From positions 17,143 through 81,142 of the forward strand of contig NZ_LFML01000022.1 of assembly GCF_001044425.1 (NCBI RefSeq): a stretch of DNA of 64,000 nucleotides, in the 5' to 3' direction. Position 1 is the first letter of the stretch; each line of letters opens with the position of its first letter. The notes under the pieces are model-generated. The model was not told the origin of the DNA, did no database searches, and was given only the letters and a program-made list of their open reading frames with translations. The position numbers and the translations under genes were made by a program. This document shows positions 54,015-63,462 of this stretch, piece by piece. The DNA is from Streptomyces roseus. Lineage in GTDB: Bacteria; Actinomycetota; Actinomycetes; Streptomycetales; Streptomycetaceae.

Positions 54015-54475
54015 GCGGAGCCTCCCGCCGGCCGGAACCGCCAGGTGGTCCAGGCGGTCCCGGTCTGCGGGTCCTCGTTCAGCACGCCGCCGACCACCTC
54101 GACCTCCATCCCGACCGCCAGATCGGCGACCGTGACCCCGGGGACCGTCTGCCCGAGCACGACCATCCCCTCGGCCTCCAGCTCCACCGCGACCAGGGTG
54201 TACGGCTCCCAGGGCGCGTCCGGGTCGGACACGTACGGCGCGGGCGGCCGGTAGCGCCCGTCGGTGAAGGACCACACGCGGCCGCGCGGGGAGAGCGGCA
54301 CCTCGGCGAGGAGGCCGTCACCGGGGCAGTGCGGATTGCGGCAGTACGCGTCCTCGCGCGGGAAGAACACCGCGGCGCAGGCGGAACACCGGGTGCCGAG
54401 CAGCCGGAAGCCGGCGCCGTCCGGCCCGTCCTCGGTGAACCACCCGCTGACGACGGGGGTGCGTGCGCTTTCCAA
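54011..54475 (-). CDS. DUF35 zinc-ribbon/OB-fold protein
   Basis: A 154-residue acyl-CoA-binding partner of the thiolase. The zinc ribbon has four cysteines: CSACAAVFFPREDAYC, then NPHC. An OB fold follows (RGRVWSFTDGRY through VEVVGG). It starts at TTG 54475, the only codon with a good site (GGGAGGG); no ATG fits. The end overlaps the thiolase start (GTGA). Confidence 0.88.
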   Translation of the reverse strand: MESARTPVVSGWFTEDGPDGAGFRLLGTRCSACAAVFFPREDAYCRNPHCPGDGLLAEVPLSPRGRVWSFTDGRYRPPAPYVSDPDAPWEPYTLVAVELEAEGMVVLGQTVPGVTVADLAVGMEVEVVGGVLNEDPQTGTAWTTWRFRPAGGSA

Positions 54476-54494
54476 GGGACCCTCCCTGGGCAGT

Positions 54495-54514
54495 TATCTG
54501 ACGTATCGTCAGGT
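54495..54514. promoter_or_regulatory. Palindromic operator before the DUF35-thiolase operon
   Basis: TATCTGACGTATCGTCAGGT, a CTGACG-TAT-CGTCAG palindrome, 20-39 bp upstream of the DUF35 start. It shares TATCTGACGTAYCGTCA with the site at 21346. The last codons of the preceding Mpo1-like gene run into it. Confidence 0.75.
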
Positions 54515-54886
54515 TCCTTGGAAGTCTGGCACGGGCGGGCAGCCCCGGCACGGGTTCTCGGCAAGCCACTTGTGCGCGATCCCGGCCAGCTCGGCGTCCC
54601 GCCCGGCCAGCATCATCCGGATCATCCGCGCGTCCCCCCGCAGCGACCAGGCGGGGTGGCCGAAGGTGGCCGGATTGTTCCCCTCGATCAGGAAGTGCGC
54701 GGGCCAGGCCGTCCCGTACCCGATCAGCGGGAGCGCGGCGAGGAACCGCTTGCGGCCCCGCGCCACCCCGTAGGCGGTGAGGGCGAACCCGGTCAGGGTG
54801 CCGCACAGGTGGATCCAGCGGGTGGCGGCGCGGGAGTGCTGGGCGACGTAGTAGGGCCAGAACTCCTCGTACGAAGTGAACGTCAT
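54509..54886 (-). CDS. DUF962/Mpo1-like membrane protein
   Basis: A 125-residue protein of the Mpo1 (YGL010w) family, whose yeast member is a 2-hydroxy fatty-acid dioxygenase. The family pattern is present: YYVAQHSRAATRWIHLCGT (about 12-30), GTAWPAHFLIEGNNPATFGH (His cluster, about 60-77) and RMIRMMLAGRD. Helices occupy about 30-60. ATG at 54886. It is upstream of and on the same strand as the DUF35-thiolase pair but ends inside their operator, so it probably has its own promoter. Confidence 0.85.
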   Translation of the reverse strand: MTFTSYEEFWPYYVAQHSRAATRWIHLCGTLTGFALTAYGVARGRKRFLAALPLIGYGTAWPAHFLIEGNNPATFGHPAWSLRGDARMIRMMLAGRDAELAGIAHKWLAENPCRGCPPVPDFQGT

Positions 54887-54958
54887 GCGGGCACCGTACT
54901 CACGGCCGCAGAAGGGCAACAGGGACCGCAGTGCCGGAGGTTGGCATACGATCGCCGC

Positions 54959-55471
54959 ATGCCGGCACAGCAGAGGGACTCGCACTGCTCCACCTGCGGA
55001 GCGCCGTTCGACACGACCGCCTGGCCCCGTACGTGCGCCTCCTGCGGAGCCGTCACGTACCGCAACCCGCTCCCGGTGGCCGTCACGCTGCTCCCGGTCG
55101 AGGACGAGGCGGGGACGGGACTGGTGGTGATCACCCGCACCATCGAGCCCGCCCTCGGCGGCATCGCGCTGCCCGGCGGTTTCATGGACTTCGGCGAGGA
55201 CTGGCGCGAGGCGGTCGTACGCGAACTGCGCGAGGAGACGGGCATCCGCGCCCCGGCCTCCGAGGTCGTCCTGGCCGACGCCATGAGCTCCCCGGCAGGC
55301 CACCTGCTGCTCTTCGGCCTGTTGCCGCCGTGCCCGACCGCCTCCCTCCCGCCGTCGGCCCCGACGGACGAGACCACGGGCTGGCACATCCTGCGCACCC
55401 CGGCGGAACTGGCCTTCCCCCTCCACACGCGGGCCGCGGCAGCCTGGTTCGCGGGCCGCTACACCCCCTGA
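54959..55471 (+). CDS. Nudix hydrolase with N-terminal zinc ribbon
   Basis: A 170-residue protein: a zinc ribbon (CSTCGAPF then CASCGAVTY, about 10-33) followed by a Nudix domain with a complete box, GGFMDFGEDWREAVV then RELREETGI (about 78-101). Layout is NudC/NADH-pyrophosphatase-like but shorter. ATG 54959 is 6 nt after a TACGAT -10-like sequence, so the mRNA is probably leaderless. Divergent from the Mpo1-like gene. Confidence 0.9.
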   Translation: MPAQQRDSHCSTCGAPFDTTAWPRTCASCGAVTYRNPLPVAVTLLPVEDEAGTGLVVITRTIEPALGGIALPGGFMDFGEDWREAVVRELREETGIRAPASEVVLADAMSSPAGHLLLFGLLPPCPTASLPPSAPTDETTGWHILRTPAELAFPLHTRAAAAWFAGRYTP

Positions 55472-55502
55472 CGGCTGCCGGACCAGGACCGCGCGAACGG
55501 CC

Positions 55503-57899
55503 CTACACGAGCCCCGGCACGCCCTCGACGGCTCCGGCCACGGGCCCCAGACCCCGCACCTCCACCCCCTCCACCGGCTCGCCCGCCTCGTTCTCCACCA
55601 CCACCGCGTCGCCCGCCCACCGCACCGCGTACCGCTCGACCTCCGCCACCTCGAACCCCGGCCCCGGATCCGGGATCACCACCCCGCCGCCCGCGCGCCC
55701 CCGCGCCGGAGCCCACGCCTCCAACGCCACCCCGCCCCCGGGGGAGCGCACCGGCAGCACCGCCCCCGCCCGCGCCAGCACCGGGATCCGCCCCTGCGGG
55801 GCGTCCAGCAGGACCTGCCCCGGGCCCTCGTGCGCCGCCCCCGTCGCCGTGTCGTACCACCGCCCCCGCGGCAGCCGGACCGCCCGCCGGTCCGCCCCGC
55901 ACTCCAGCACCGGCGCCACCAGCAGCGCGTCGCCGAGCAGGAACGCGTCCTCGCAGTCCCGCAGCGCCCGGTCCTCCGGCGCCCCCCACCACAGCGGCCG
56001 CACGTACGGCGCCCCCGTACGCCGCGCCAGCTGGGCCAGCGTCAGGAAGTACGGCCGCAGCCGCTCCCGCTCCGCCAGCACCTCCCGCGCCCGCTCCGCC
56101 ACCTCCGGCCCGAACTCCCACGGCTCCCGCCGCCCGGCCCAGATCGCCGAATGCGTCCGGAACAGCGGCAGGTACGAGCCGAGTTGCAGCCACCGCAGGT
56201 ACAGCTCCGGCGAGGGCGAGCCCCCGAAACCGCCCACGTCCGGCCCCGAGTACGGCACCCCGCACAGACCCAGCCCCAACACCAGCGCCAGCGAGGCCCG
56301 CAGCCCCTCCCAGCCCGTCTCCACGTCCCCCGACCACGTGCCCCCGTACCTCTGCATGCCCGCCCACCCCGACCGGGAGAACAGGAACGGCCGCTCGGCC
56401 GGCCGCAGCCGCACCAGCCCCTCCCACCCCGCCCGCGCCATCGCGAGCGCGTAGACGTTGTGCGCGGCCCGGTGGTCCCCGCCCGCCCCCTCCAGCGCGT
56501 GCCGCGCCGAACGCGGCAGCGTCATGTCCCCGAACGGGGCAAAGGACACCGGCTCGTTCATGTCGTGCCAGAACCCGGCGAAGCCCTGCTCCAGCCGCTC
56601 CGCGTACAGCCCGCCCCACCAGGTGCGCACCGCCGGATCCGTGAAGTCCGGGTACGCGCACTCCCCGGGCCAGACCTCGCCCCGCACCTCCCGCCCCAGC
56701 GCGTCCCGTACGAAGGCCCCGCCCGCCCCGACGGCCAGCCCCGACGCGTGGACGGCGTCGCCCGCCTTCACCGCCGGATCGACGATCGACACCAACCGCA
56801 CGCCCTGGTCCGCCAGCTCGCGCGCCAGCCCCGGCAGATCCGGGAAGCGCTCCTCGTCCACTGTGAAGACGCGGTGCTCGTCGTAGTGGTCGATGTCCAG
56901 GTGCACGGCCGACAGCGGGAGCCCCCGCGCGGTGTAGCCCGACACCACCCGCCGCACCTCCTGCGCACTCCCGAACCCCCACCGGGCGTGCTGGTACCCC
57001 AGCGCCCACTCCGGCGGTACGGCGGCCGCGCCGGTCAGCCCCGACCAGCCCTGCAGCACCCGCGCCGGCGTCCCCACCAACACCCAGCACCGCAGCGGTC
57101 CGCCCTCCATCCGCACCTCGCCCGTCCCCGGCCGGTCCGCCCCCGACCCGGCGCCCTCCTCGCCCTCGCGCAGCACCACCCGGCCGTCCCAGGAGTTGTC
57201 GTGGAACACCAGGTGCGTCCCGGCGTCCGCGACCACCATCTGCACCGGCATCGTGATGTACAGAGGATCGTCGCCCGGACCGAACCCGCCCTTGGGGTCC
57301 GTGTTCCACAGCCGATACACCCCGTCGCGCAGCCGCGGCCCGCCGGCCCGCCCGCCCAGCCCGAAGAAGCGCGCGTCCGCCGCCACCTCGGACCGCTGGA
57401 GCCAGCGCGCTTCGACCGGCGCGCCGGCGACCGGCTCCGCCGGCTCCCACCAGCGCGGCGGCAGCTCCCGGCGCAGTACCGTCCCGCCCGGCGTACGGAC
57501 CTCGATCGCGCCGTGCCGGGACACCGCCACCGTCACCCGCTCGGAGACCACCCGCCAGCCGCCTCCCGTGTCCGGCTCCAGCGCGGCCCGCGGATCGGGC
57601 TCGGGTCCGCCGCCGACCAGCGCGTACGAGGGCGTCGGCCCGGCCCCGTCCCAGCTCCAGAACACCGCCCCGCCGACCGTGACCCGTACGAGCAGCTCCG
57701 AGCGGGCGAATCTCAGCACCCCGCCGCCGGGCCGCGGCTCGGTCCCGGTCAGCAGACCCGGCACGCGAGCGCGCTCGGCGCCGCGGCGCGGGAGCCCCAG
57801 CGCGTCCGCGCGCCGGTGGCGCCAGGCCGAGCGCCACGCACGCCTCCCGCGCTCCGTACCGACGTCCATCACCGCACGCACCAGATCACGACCGTTCAT
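55503..57899 (-). CDS. Glycoside hydrolase family 31 (alpha-glucosidase/xylosidase type)
   Basis: A 798-residue glycosidase with no signal peptide. It has an N-terminal beta domain (about 60-270), then a TIM barrel with HLDIDHYDEHRVFT, the catalytic nucleophile Asp of FWHDMNEPVSF (about 443) and the acid/base Asp of YSGPDVGGF (about 550). The C-terminal beta domains end at the last residue. Substrate is probably an alpha-glucoside. ATG 57899 or the in-frame GTG 57908. Convergent with the Nudix gene. Confidence 0.92.
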   Translation of the reverse strand: MNGRDLVRAVMDVGTERGRRAWRSAWRHRRADALGLPRRGAERARVPGLLTGTEPRPGGGVLRFARSELLVRVTVGGAVFWSWDGAGPTPSYALVGGGPEPDPRAALEPDTGGGWRVVSERVTVAVSRHGAIEVRTPGGTVLRRELPPRWWEPAEPVAGAPVEARWLQRSEVAADARFFGLGGRAGGPRLRDGVYRLWNTDPKGGFGPGDDPLYITMPVQMVVADAGTHLVFHDNSWDGRVVLREGEEGAGSGADRPGTGEVRMEGGPLRCWVLVGTPARVLQGWSGLTGAAAVPPEWALGYQHARWGFGSAQEVRRVVSGYTARGLPLSAVHLDIDHYDEHRVFTVDEERFPDLPGLARELADQGVRLVSIVDPAVKAGDAVHASGLAVGAGGAFVRDALGREVRGEVWPGECAYPDFTDPAVRTWWGGLYAERLEQGFAGFWHDMNEPVSFAPFGDMTLPRSARHALEGAGGDHRAAHNVYALAMARAGWEGLVRLRPAERPFLFSRSGWAGMQRYGGTWSGDVETGWEGLRASLALVLGLGLCGVPYSGPDVGGFGGSPSPELYLRWLQLGSYLPLFRTHSAIWAGRREPWEFGPEVAERAREVLAERERLRPYFLTLAQLARRTGAPYVRPLWWGAPEDRALRDCEDAFLLGDALLVAPVLECGADRRAVRLPRGRWYDTATGAAHEGPGQVLLDAPQGRIPVLARAGAVLPVRSPGGGVALEAWAPARGRAGGGVVIPDPGPGFEVAEVERYAVRWAGDAVVVENEAGEPVEGVEVRGLGPVAGAVEGVPGLV

Positions 57900-58106
57900 G
57901 CTGCTCACCCTGCCACCGGCCGCCCGGCGAGCGGGCGGCGTTCAACTTCCGTTCACTCGTCCAAGAGGCCCCTGGTGCGGAGGTGGATCACGTGGCATCG
58001 TCCCTGTGGGCCGCCGCGCACACCCACCGCGCGGCGGAGCCGTACGCACCCCCGCACACATCACGCACACGACGCGCGAGCCGCAGACTTGACCGGGAGC
58101 CGACCC

Positions 58107-60101
58107 ATGACCTCAGCCACCCCGCCGGAACCCCTCTGGTCCCCGGGCCCCGACCGGATCGCCGCGGCCCGCATCACCGCCTTCCAGGCGTGGGCCGCCG
58201 ACAGGTTCGCAGCCCCCGCCGACGGTGGCTACCCCGCGCTGCACCGCTGGTCCGTCGAGGAGCTCGACACCTTCTGGCAGGCCGTCGCCGAGTGGTTCGA
58301 CGTCCGGTTCACCACCCCCTACGAGTCCGTGCTCGCGGACCGCTCCATGCCGGGCGCGCAGTGGTTCCCGGGCGCCACCCTCAACTACGCCGAGCACGCC
58401 CTGCGCGCCGCCGAGGACCCGGCGCGCGCGGACGACGCCGCGCTCCTCCACGTGGACGAGACCCACGAGGCCACCCCCGTCACCTGGGGCGAGCTCCGCC
58501 GCCAGGTCGGCGCACTCGCCGCCGAACTGCGCGCCCTCGGCGTACGCCCCGGCGACCGGGTGAGCGGCTACCTCCCCAACATCCCCGAGGCCGTCGCCGC
58601 ACTCCTCGCCACCGCCGCCGTCGGCGCCGTGTGGACCTCCTGCGCCCCCGACTTCGGTGCCCGCAGCGTCCTCGACCGCTTCCAGCAGGTCGAGCCCGTG
58701 GTCCTGTTCACCGTCGACGGCTACCGCTACGGCGGCAAGGAGCACGACCGCCGCGACACCGTCGCCGAACTGCGCGCCGAGCTCCCCTCACTGCGCGCCG
58801 TCGTCCACATCCCGCTGCTCGGCACGGCGGCCCCCGACGGCGCCCTGGCCTGGTCGGAGCTGGTATCCGGCGACGCCGAGCCGGTCTTCGAGCCGGTCCC
58901 GTTCGACCACCCGCTCTGGGTGCTCTACTCCTCCGGTACGACGGGCCTGCCCAAGGCGATCGTGCAGTCCCAGGGCGGCATCCTCCTGGAGCACCTGAAG
59001 CAGCTCGGCCTGCACTGCGACCTCGGCCCCGAGGACCGGTTCTTCTGGTACACCTCCACCGGCTGGATGATGTGGAACTTCCTCGTCTCCGGCCTGCTCA
59101 CCGGGACGACGGTCGTCCTGTACGACGGCAGCCCGGGCTACCCCGACACCGGGGCCCAGTGGCGGATCGCCGAGCGGACCGGGGCCACCCTGTACGGCAC
59201 CTCCGCCGCGTACGTCATGGCCTGCCGCAAGGCGGAGGTCCACCCCGGCCGGGACTTCGACCTCTCCGCGGTGAAGTGCGTGGCCACCACGGGCTCGCCG
59301 CTGCCCCCCGACGGCTTCCGCTGGCTCCACGACGAGGTGGCCGAAGACCTCTGGATCGCCTCCGTCAGCGGCGGCACCGACGTCTGCAGCTGCTTCGCCG
59401 GCGCCGTGCCCACCCTCCCCGTCCACATCGGCGAACTCCAGGCGGCCTGCCTCGGGACCGACCTCCAGTCCTGGGACCCCTCCGGAAAGCCGCTCGTCGG
59501 GGAGGTCGGCGAGCTCGTCGTCACCAACCCGATGCCCTCCATGCCGATCCGCTTCTGGAACGACCCGGACGGCAGCCGCTACCGCGACAGCTACTTCGAG
59601 ATGTTCCCCGGCGTCTGGCGCCACGGGGACTGGATCACGATCACCGACCACGGCTCCGTCGTCATCCACGGCCGCTCCGACTCCACCTTGAACCGGCAGG
59701 GCGTCCGGATGGGCTCAGCCGACATCTACGAGGCCGTCGAACGCCTCCCCGAGATCAAGGAGTCCCTGGTCATCGGCCTGGAGGAGCCCAACGGGGGCTA
59801 CTGGATGCCCCTGTTCGTCCACCTCGCGCCCGGCGCCACCCTCGACGACGACCTCCGCGGCCGCATCAAGGCGACGATCCGCGAGGAGCTCTCCCCGCGC
59901 CACGTCCCCGACGAGGTCATCGAGGTCCCGGGCATCCCGCACACGCTGACGGGCAAGCGCATCGAGGTGCCGGTCAAGCGCCTCCTCCAGGGCACGCCCA
60001 TGGTCAAGGCCGTCAACCCGGGCTCGGTCGACAACCTGGACCTCCTGCACTTCTACGCGGACCTGGCCCGCACCCGCACCGGCACCGGCACCCGCGACTG
60101 A
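58107..60101 (+). CDS. Acetoacetate-CoA ligase
   Basis: Activates acetoacetate with ATP and CoA for use as fuel or biosynthetic unit; cytosolic. The 664-residue ANL-superfamily enzyme carries AMP-binding YSSGTTGLPKAIVQSQGG (about 275), the long family motif WYTSTGWMMWNFLVSG, and the C-terminal lysine in TLTGKRIEVPVKRLL (about 624). Length matches AacS and not short acyl-CoA synthetases. ATG 58107. A 207-bp gap before it holds no clear operator. Confidence 0.92.
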   Translation: MTSATPPEPLWSPGPDRIAAARITAFQAWAADRFAAPADGGYPALHRWSVEELDTFWQAVAEWFDVRFTTPYESVLADRSMPGAQWFPGATLNYAEHALRAAEDPARADDAALLHVDETHEATPVTWGELRRQVGALAAELRALGVRPGDRVSGYLPNIPEAVAALLATAAVGAVWTSCAPDFGARSVLDRFQQVEPVVLFTVDGYRYGGKEHDRRDTVAELRAELPSLRAVVHIPLLGTAAPDGALAWSELVSGDAEPVFEPVPFDHPLWVLYSSGTTGLPKAIVQSQGGILLEHLKQLGLHCDLGPEDRFFWYTSTGWMMWNFLVSGLLTGTTVVLYDGSPGYPDTGAQWRIAERTGATLYGTSAAYVMACRKAEVHPGRDFDLSAVKCVATTGSPLPPDGFRWLHDEVAEDLWIASVSGGTDVCSCFAGAVPTLPVHIGELQAACLGTDLQSWDPSGKPLVGEVGELVVTNPMPSMPIRFWNDPDGSRYRDSYFEMFPGVWRHGDWITITDHGSVVIHGRSDSTLNRQGVRMGSADIYEAVERLPEIKESLVIGLEEPNGGYWMPLFVHLAPGATLDDDLRGRIKATIREELSPRHVPDEVIEVPGIPHTLTGKRIEVPVKRLLQGTPMVKAVNPGSVDNLDLLHFYADLARTRTGTGTRD

Positions 60102-60165
60102 GGGTCACTGTCAGTGGGCTTGGTTACTGTGAGTGAGCAATCGAATGCGCCACTCAGGGGGAGCC

Positions 60166-61134
60166 ATGCCACGCACACGCCACGACCCGAACCACAGCTC
60201 CGGCAAGGCCTCGCCGGCCACGCAGCGGGCCACGGCCCCGCCGGCCGGCGGCCGTACCACCCGGCGCCGCCTGCTGCGCCGCGAAGTCCCCCACACCGTG
60301 GGCCTCCTGGCCGACGCGGGGGACTTCGCGGCCATGCGCGGCTACCGCAGCTTCACCTTCGACCACCACGACGACTACAGCGACTACCTCCGGCACGTCG
60401 AGGGCCTGCTCCGGTCCCTCGCGGCCCAGGGCCTCCACACCACCGTCGCCCTCTTCGACCCCGACGAGTACGCCGAATTCTGCAAGGAGCACGGCGCCGA
60501 CCCCGACACCGCCGAGGCGCGCACCCGCTTCACGGCCGAACTGGCCGGCTCCGGAGCCGTACTGCCGTACACCGGCCAGCCCGTCGACGAGCTCCTCCCG
60601 CTCCTCGTCGACGAGGCCGTCCGCCAGGCCACCTGGGAGTACGCCACCACGCTGCTCGCCGGCGTCGGCAGCTGCGCCGACTGCGGGGAGGACATCGGCC
60701 ACGCCTCCTTCACCCGGGCCACCGAAACGCTCAACCGCCTCCTCGACGGCGCCGGGCCCGGCCACCACCACCTCGTGTGCAGCGTCCCGACCCAGGACGA
60801 ACAGCTCGTCGCCGTCCTGCACGCCGAGGTCACCGCGGACCGGGACGGCCCACCGCGCGTGGACGGCCGCGAGGGGCTCGACTTCGTGACCGTCCTCGCC
60901 GCCGGCCTCGCCCTCGGCGGTCCCGGGGGACTGGTGCTGCGCAGCACCACCGAGGCAATCGGCGACCGGGTCCACGGCTGGCGCCTGGACCGCGGCCGCC
61001 TCGTACCCCTTTCCGCGGCCGCGGTGTTCAACGCCTACTGCACGGACGCCGACACAGGGGACCCCGTGGCCCCCGAGTCCGGAGTCGACTACTGCCCCGG
61101 CTACGAGGTGGACGACCCCACCCCGCACCACTGA
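60166..61134 (+). CDS. Hypothetical protein with CxxC motif
   Basis: Unrecognised 322-residue cytosolic protein. A basic N-terminus (about 1-45) precedes an alpha/beta region (SFTFDHHDDYSDYLRHVEGL), a SCADCGEDIG motif (about 174-183) that may bind metal, and a C-terminal part with HVHGWRLDRGRLVPL-like strands. ATG 60166 has CAGGGGGA upstream; the frame extends back to GTG 60133 without support. It sits between acetoacetyl-CoA ligase and the PTS operon, convergent with ptsI. No function assigned. Confidence 0.75.
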   Translation: MPRTRHDPNHSSGKASPATQRATAPPAGGRTTRRRLLRREVPHTVGLLADAGDFAAMRGYRSFTFDHHDDYSDYLRHVEGLLRSLAAQGLHTTVALFDPDEYAEFCKEHGADPDTAEARTRFTAELAGSGAVLPYTGQPVDELLPLLVDEAVRQATWEYATTLLAGVGSCADCGEDIGHASFTRATETLNRLLDGAGPGHHHLVCSVPTQDEQLVAVLHAEVTADRDGPPRVDGREGLDFVTVLAAGLALGGPGGLVLRSTTEAIGDRVHGWRLDRGRLVPLSAAAVFNAYCTDADTGDPVAPESGVDYCPGYEVDDPTPHH

Positions 61135-61179
61135 CCCCTGAGCACCGCCGACCGGTAAGGAGGACACGACCGGAGACGA

Positions 61180-61214
61180 CCGAGGGGCCCCCGCCACCGG
61201 CGAAGGCCCCTCGG
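61180..61214. terminator. Terminator downstream of ptsI
   Basis: CCGAGGGGCC (61180-61189) pairs with GGCCCCTCGG (61205-61214) around a 15-nt loop, between converging genes. Confidence 0.82.
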
Positions 61215-61233
61215 GCGAACACACCCTGCTCGG

Positions 61234-62904
61234 CTACTCGCCGGACAGCACCGCCTGGGCGGCCACTCGGGCCTCCTCGGCGCTGTCCGCCGCACGTGCC
61301 GCGGCCGCGGCACGCTCACACTGGGCCAGCGTGTACTTGGCGAGCGTCGCGCGCACGTAGGGAATCGAAGCGGCACCCATCGAGAGAGAGGTGACACCCA
61401 GACCCGTCAGCACACAGGCCAGCAGCGGATCCGAAGCGGCCTCGCCACAGACACCGCAGCTCTTGCCCTCCGCCCGGGCGGCCTCGGCCGACATGGCGAT
61501 CAGGTCGAGCAGCGCGGGCTGCCACGGGTCCTGGAGCCGCGACACCGCGCCGACCTGGCGGTCCGCGGCGAACGCGTACTGCGCCAGGTCGTTCGTGCCC
61601 AGCGACAGGAACTCGACCTCCTGGAGGATCGCGCGCGCCCGCAGCGCGGCGGAGGGGATCTCCACCATCGCTCCGAACTTCGCCCGCAGCCCGGCTTCGC
61701 GGCACGCGTCGGCGAACGCCTTCGCGTCGGTCCGGTCGGCCACCATCGGGGCCATGACCTCCAGGTAGACCGGCAGGCCCTCGGCCGCCTTGGCCAGCGC
61801 CGTCAGCTGCGTACGCAGCACGTCCGGGTGGTCGAGCAGCGAGCGCAGACCGCGCACACCCAGAGCCGGGTTCGGCTCGTCGGCCGGGGTCAGGAAGTCC
61901 AGGGGCTTGTCGGCGCCCGCGTCCAGGACGCGGACGACCACGCGGCCCTCGGGAAAGGCTTCGAGCACCTTGCGGTAGGACTCGATCTGCTTCTCCTCGG
62001 ACGGCGCCTTCTTGCTGTCGTCCAGGAACAGGAACTCGGTGCGGAACAGACCCACACCCTCGGCCCCGGCCTCCACGGCCGCCGGCACGTCGGCCGGACC
62101 GCCCACGTTCGCCAGCAGCGGCACCTTGTGCCCGTCGGAGGTCGCACCGGGACCGGAGGAGGCCGCCAGCGCGGCCTTGCGCTCGGCGGCCGACGCCTCC
62201 AGCTCGGCCCGCTTCTCGGCGGTCGGCTCGACGAACAGGTCGCCGGTGCTGCCGTCGACGGCGATGACCGTACCCTCGGCGATCTCACCCGCGCCCGGCA
62301 GGGCCACGATCGCCGGCACGCCCAGCGCCCGCGCGAGGATCGCGCTGTGGCTGGTCGGGCCGCCTTCCTCGGTGACGAAGCCGAGGACGAGCGTCGGGTC
62401 GAGCAGCGCGGTGTCGGCGGGAGCGAGGTCCCGGGCGATCAGCACGTACGGCTCGTCGCTGTCCGGCACACCCGGCATGGGTACGCCCAGCAGCCGCGCC
62501 ACGATCCGGTTCCGTACGTCGTCCAGGTCGGCCACGCGGCCCGCCATGTACTCCCCGGCTCCCGCGAGCAGGTCGCGGTACGAGGCGAACGCGTCGTACA
62601 CACCGCGCTCGGCCGTGCTGCCGACGGCGATGCGCCGGTCGACGTCCGCCATCAGCTCGGGGTCCGTGGCGATCATCGCCTGGGCCTCCAGAACGTGCTG
62701 GGCCTCGCCGCCTGCCAGCTGGCCGCGCGCGATCAGGTCGGCGGACACAGCCTCCACGGCCTTGCGGGCGCGCCCCTGTTCGCGCTCCGCCTCGTCCGCG
62801 GTGATCTGCTTGGCCGGCGGTTCCAGAACCGCCGTGCCCATGTGCCGCACCTCGCCGATCGCCACACCGTGGCTCACGCCGACGCCTCGCAGCGTTGTCT
62901 CCAT
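61234..62904 (-). CDS. ptsI: PTS enzyme I
   Basis: Phosphoenolpyruvate-protein phosphotransferase that starts the sugar phosphotransfer chain to HPr. The 556-residue protein has the phospho-His in GGPTSHSAILARALGVPA (about 186), the HPr-binding helical domain before it, and the PEP-binding barrel with FRTEFLFLD and the Cys of SCGVCGEAASDP near the end. Length is normal. ATG 62904, 75 bp after crr and co-transcribed with it. The orthologue is SCO1391 (from memory), part of the DasR-controlled GlcNAc uptake system. Confidence 0.96.
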   Translation of the reverse strand: METTLRGVGVSHGVAIGEVRHMGTAVLEPPAKQITADEAEREQGRARKAVEAVSADLIARGQLAGGEAQHVLEAQAMIATDPELMADVDRRIAVGSTAERGVYDAFASYRDLLAGAGEYMAGRVADLDDVRNRIVARLLGVPMPGVPDSDEPYVLIARDLAPADTALLDPTLVLGFVTEEGGPTSHSAILARALGVPAIVALPGAGEIAEGTVIAVDGSTGDLFVEPTAEKRAELEASAAERKAALAASSGPGATSDGHKVPLLANVGGPADVPAAVEAGAEGVGLFRTEFLFLDDSKKAPSEEKQIESYRKVLEAFPEGRVVVRVLDAGADKPLDFLTPADEPNPALGVRGLRSLLDHPDVLRTQLTALAKAAEGLPVYLEVMAPMVADRTDAKAFADACREAGLRAKFGAMVEIPSAALRARAILQEVEFLSLGTNDLAQYAFAADRQVGAVSRLQDPWQPALLDLIAMSAEAARAEGKSCGVCGEAASDPLLACVLTGLGVTSLSMGAASIPYVRATLAKYTLAQCERAAAAARAADSAEEARVAAQAVLSGE

Positions 62905-62979
62905 TTCACCCGTCTCCGATTGGGCGGCGGGCCCAGCCGCCGCGGTGGATGTCCGACTCGCCAGTTCAGGCGGACGAGG

Positions 62980-63429
62980 TCACTGCCAGCTGAACAGGGC
63001 GTCGTCGGCCTTCACGTCTCCGGACTCGACGACGCCGGAGAGGGAGTCCGCGGTCGCTTCCAGCGCCACGACGGGGCAGATCGGCGACTTGCCGGCGTCC
63101 TCGACGGCCTGCGGGTTCCAACGGATGACGGCCTGGCCGCGGGTCACCCTGTCGCCCTTGTTGACGAGGAGCTCGAAGCCCTCGCCGTTGAGCTGGACCG
63201 TGTCGATCCCGAGGTGGGTGAGCACGCCGTGCCCTTCGTCGTCGACGACGACGTACGCGTGCGGGTGGAGGGAGACGACCACACCGTCGACGGGGGCCAC
63301 CGCCTCCGACGGCTCGCGCACGGGGTCAATGGCGGTGCCCGGACCCACCATTGCGCCGGAGAACACCGGGTCGGGCACTGCCGCGAGTCCGATGGCGCGC
63401 CCGGCGAGTGGGGACGTCACGCTGGTCAT
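62980..63429 (-). CDS. crr: PTS EIIA component, glucose type (Crr)
   Basis: A 149-residue phosphocarrier accepting phosphate from HPr and passing it to IIB of GlcNAc-type transporters. The active-site His is in THLGIDTVQLNGEGF (His72), with the second conserved His57 in LHPHAYVV. It lacks membrane segments. ATG with GGGAGGCCCCC upstream. It matches SCO1390 (from memory). The 570-bp region upstream holds a DasR-type box, an inverted repeat and then rRNA-type promoters. Confidence 0.95.
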   Translation of the reverse strand: MTSVTSPLAGRAIGLAAVPDPVFSGAMVGPGTAIDPVREPSEAVAPVDGVVVSLHPHAYVVVDDEGHGVLTHLGIDTVQLNGEGFELLVNKGDRVTRGQAVIRWNPQAVEDAGKSPICPVVALEATADSLSGVVESGDVKADDALFSWQ

Positions 63430-63462
63430 GGGGGGCCTCCCAGGGGTGGGGCTTCAACGTGT

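Noticed and set aside
55830..60101. A 1423-codon plus-strand frame across the GH31 and acetoacetyl-CoA ligase genes
   Set aside because: Only its last 664 codons are the real ligase; the upstream part is antisense to a clear GH31 gene and is Arg/Pro-rich low-complexity sequence.
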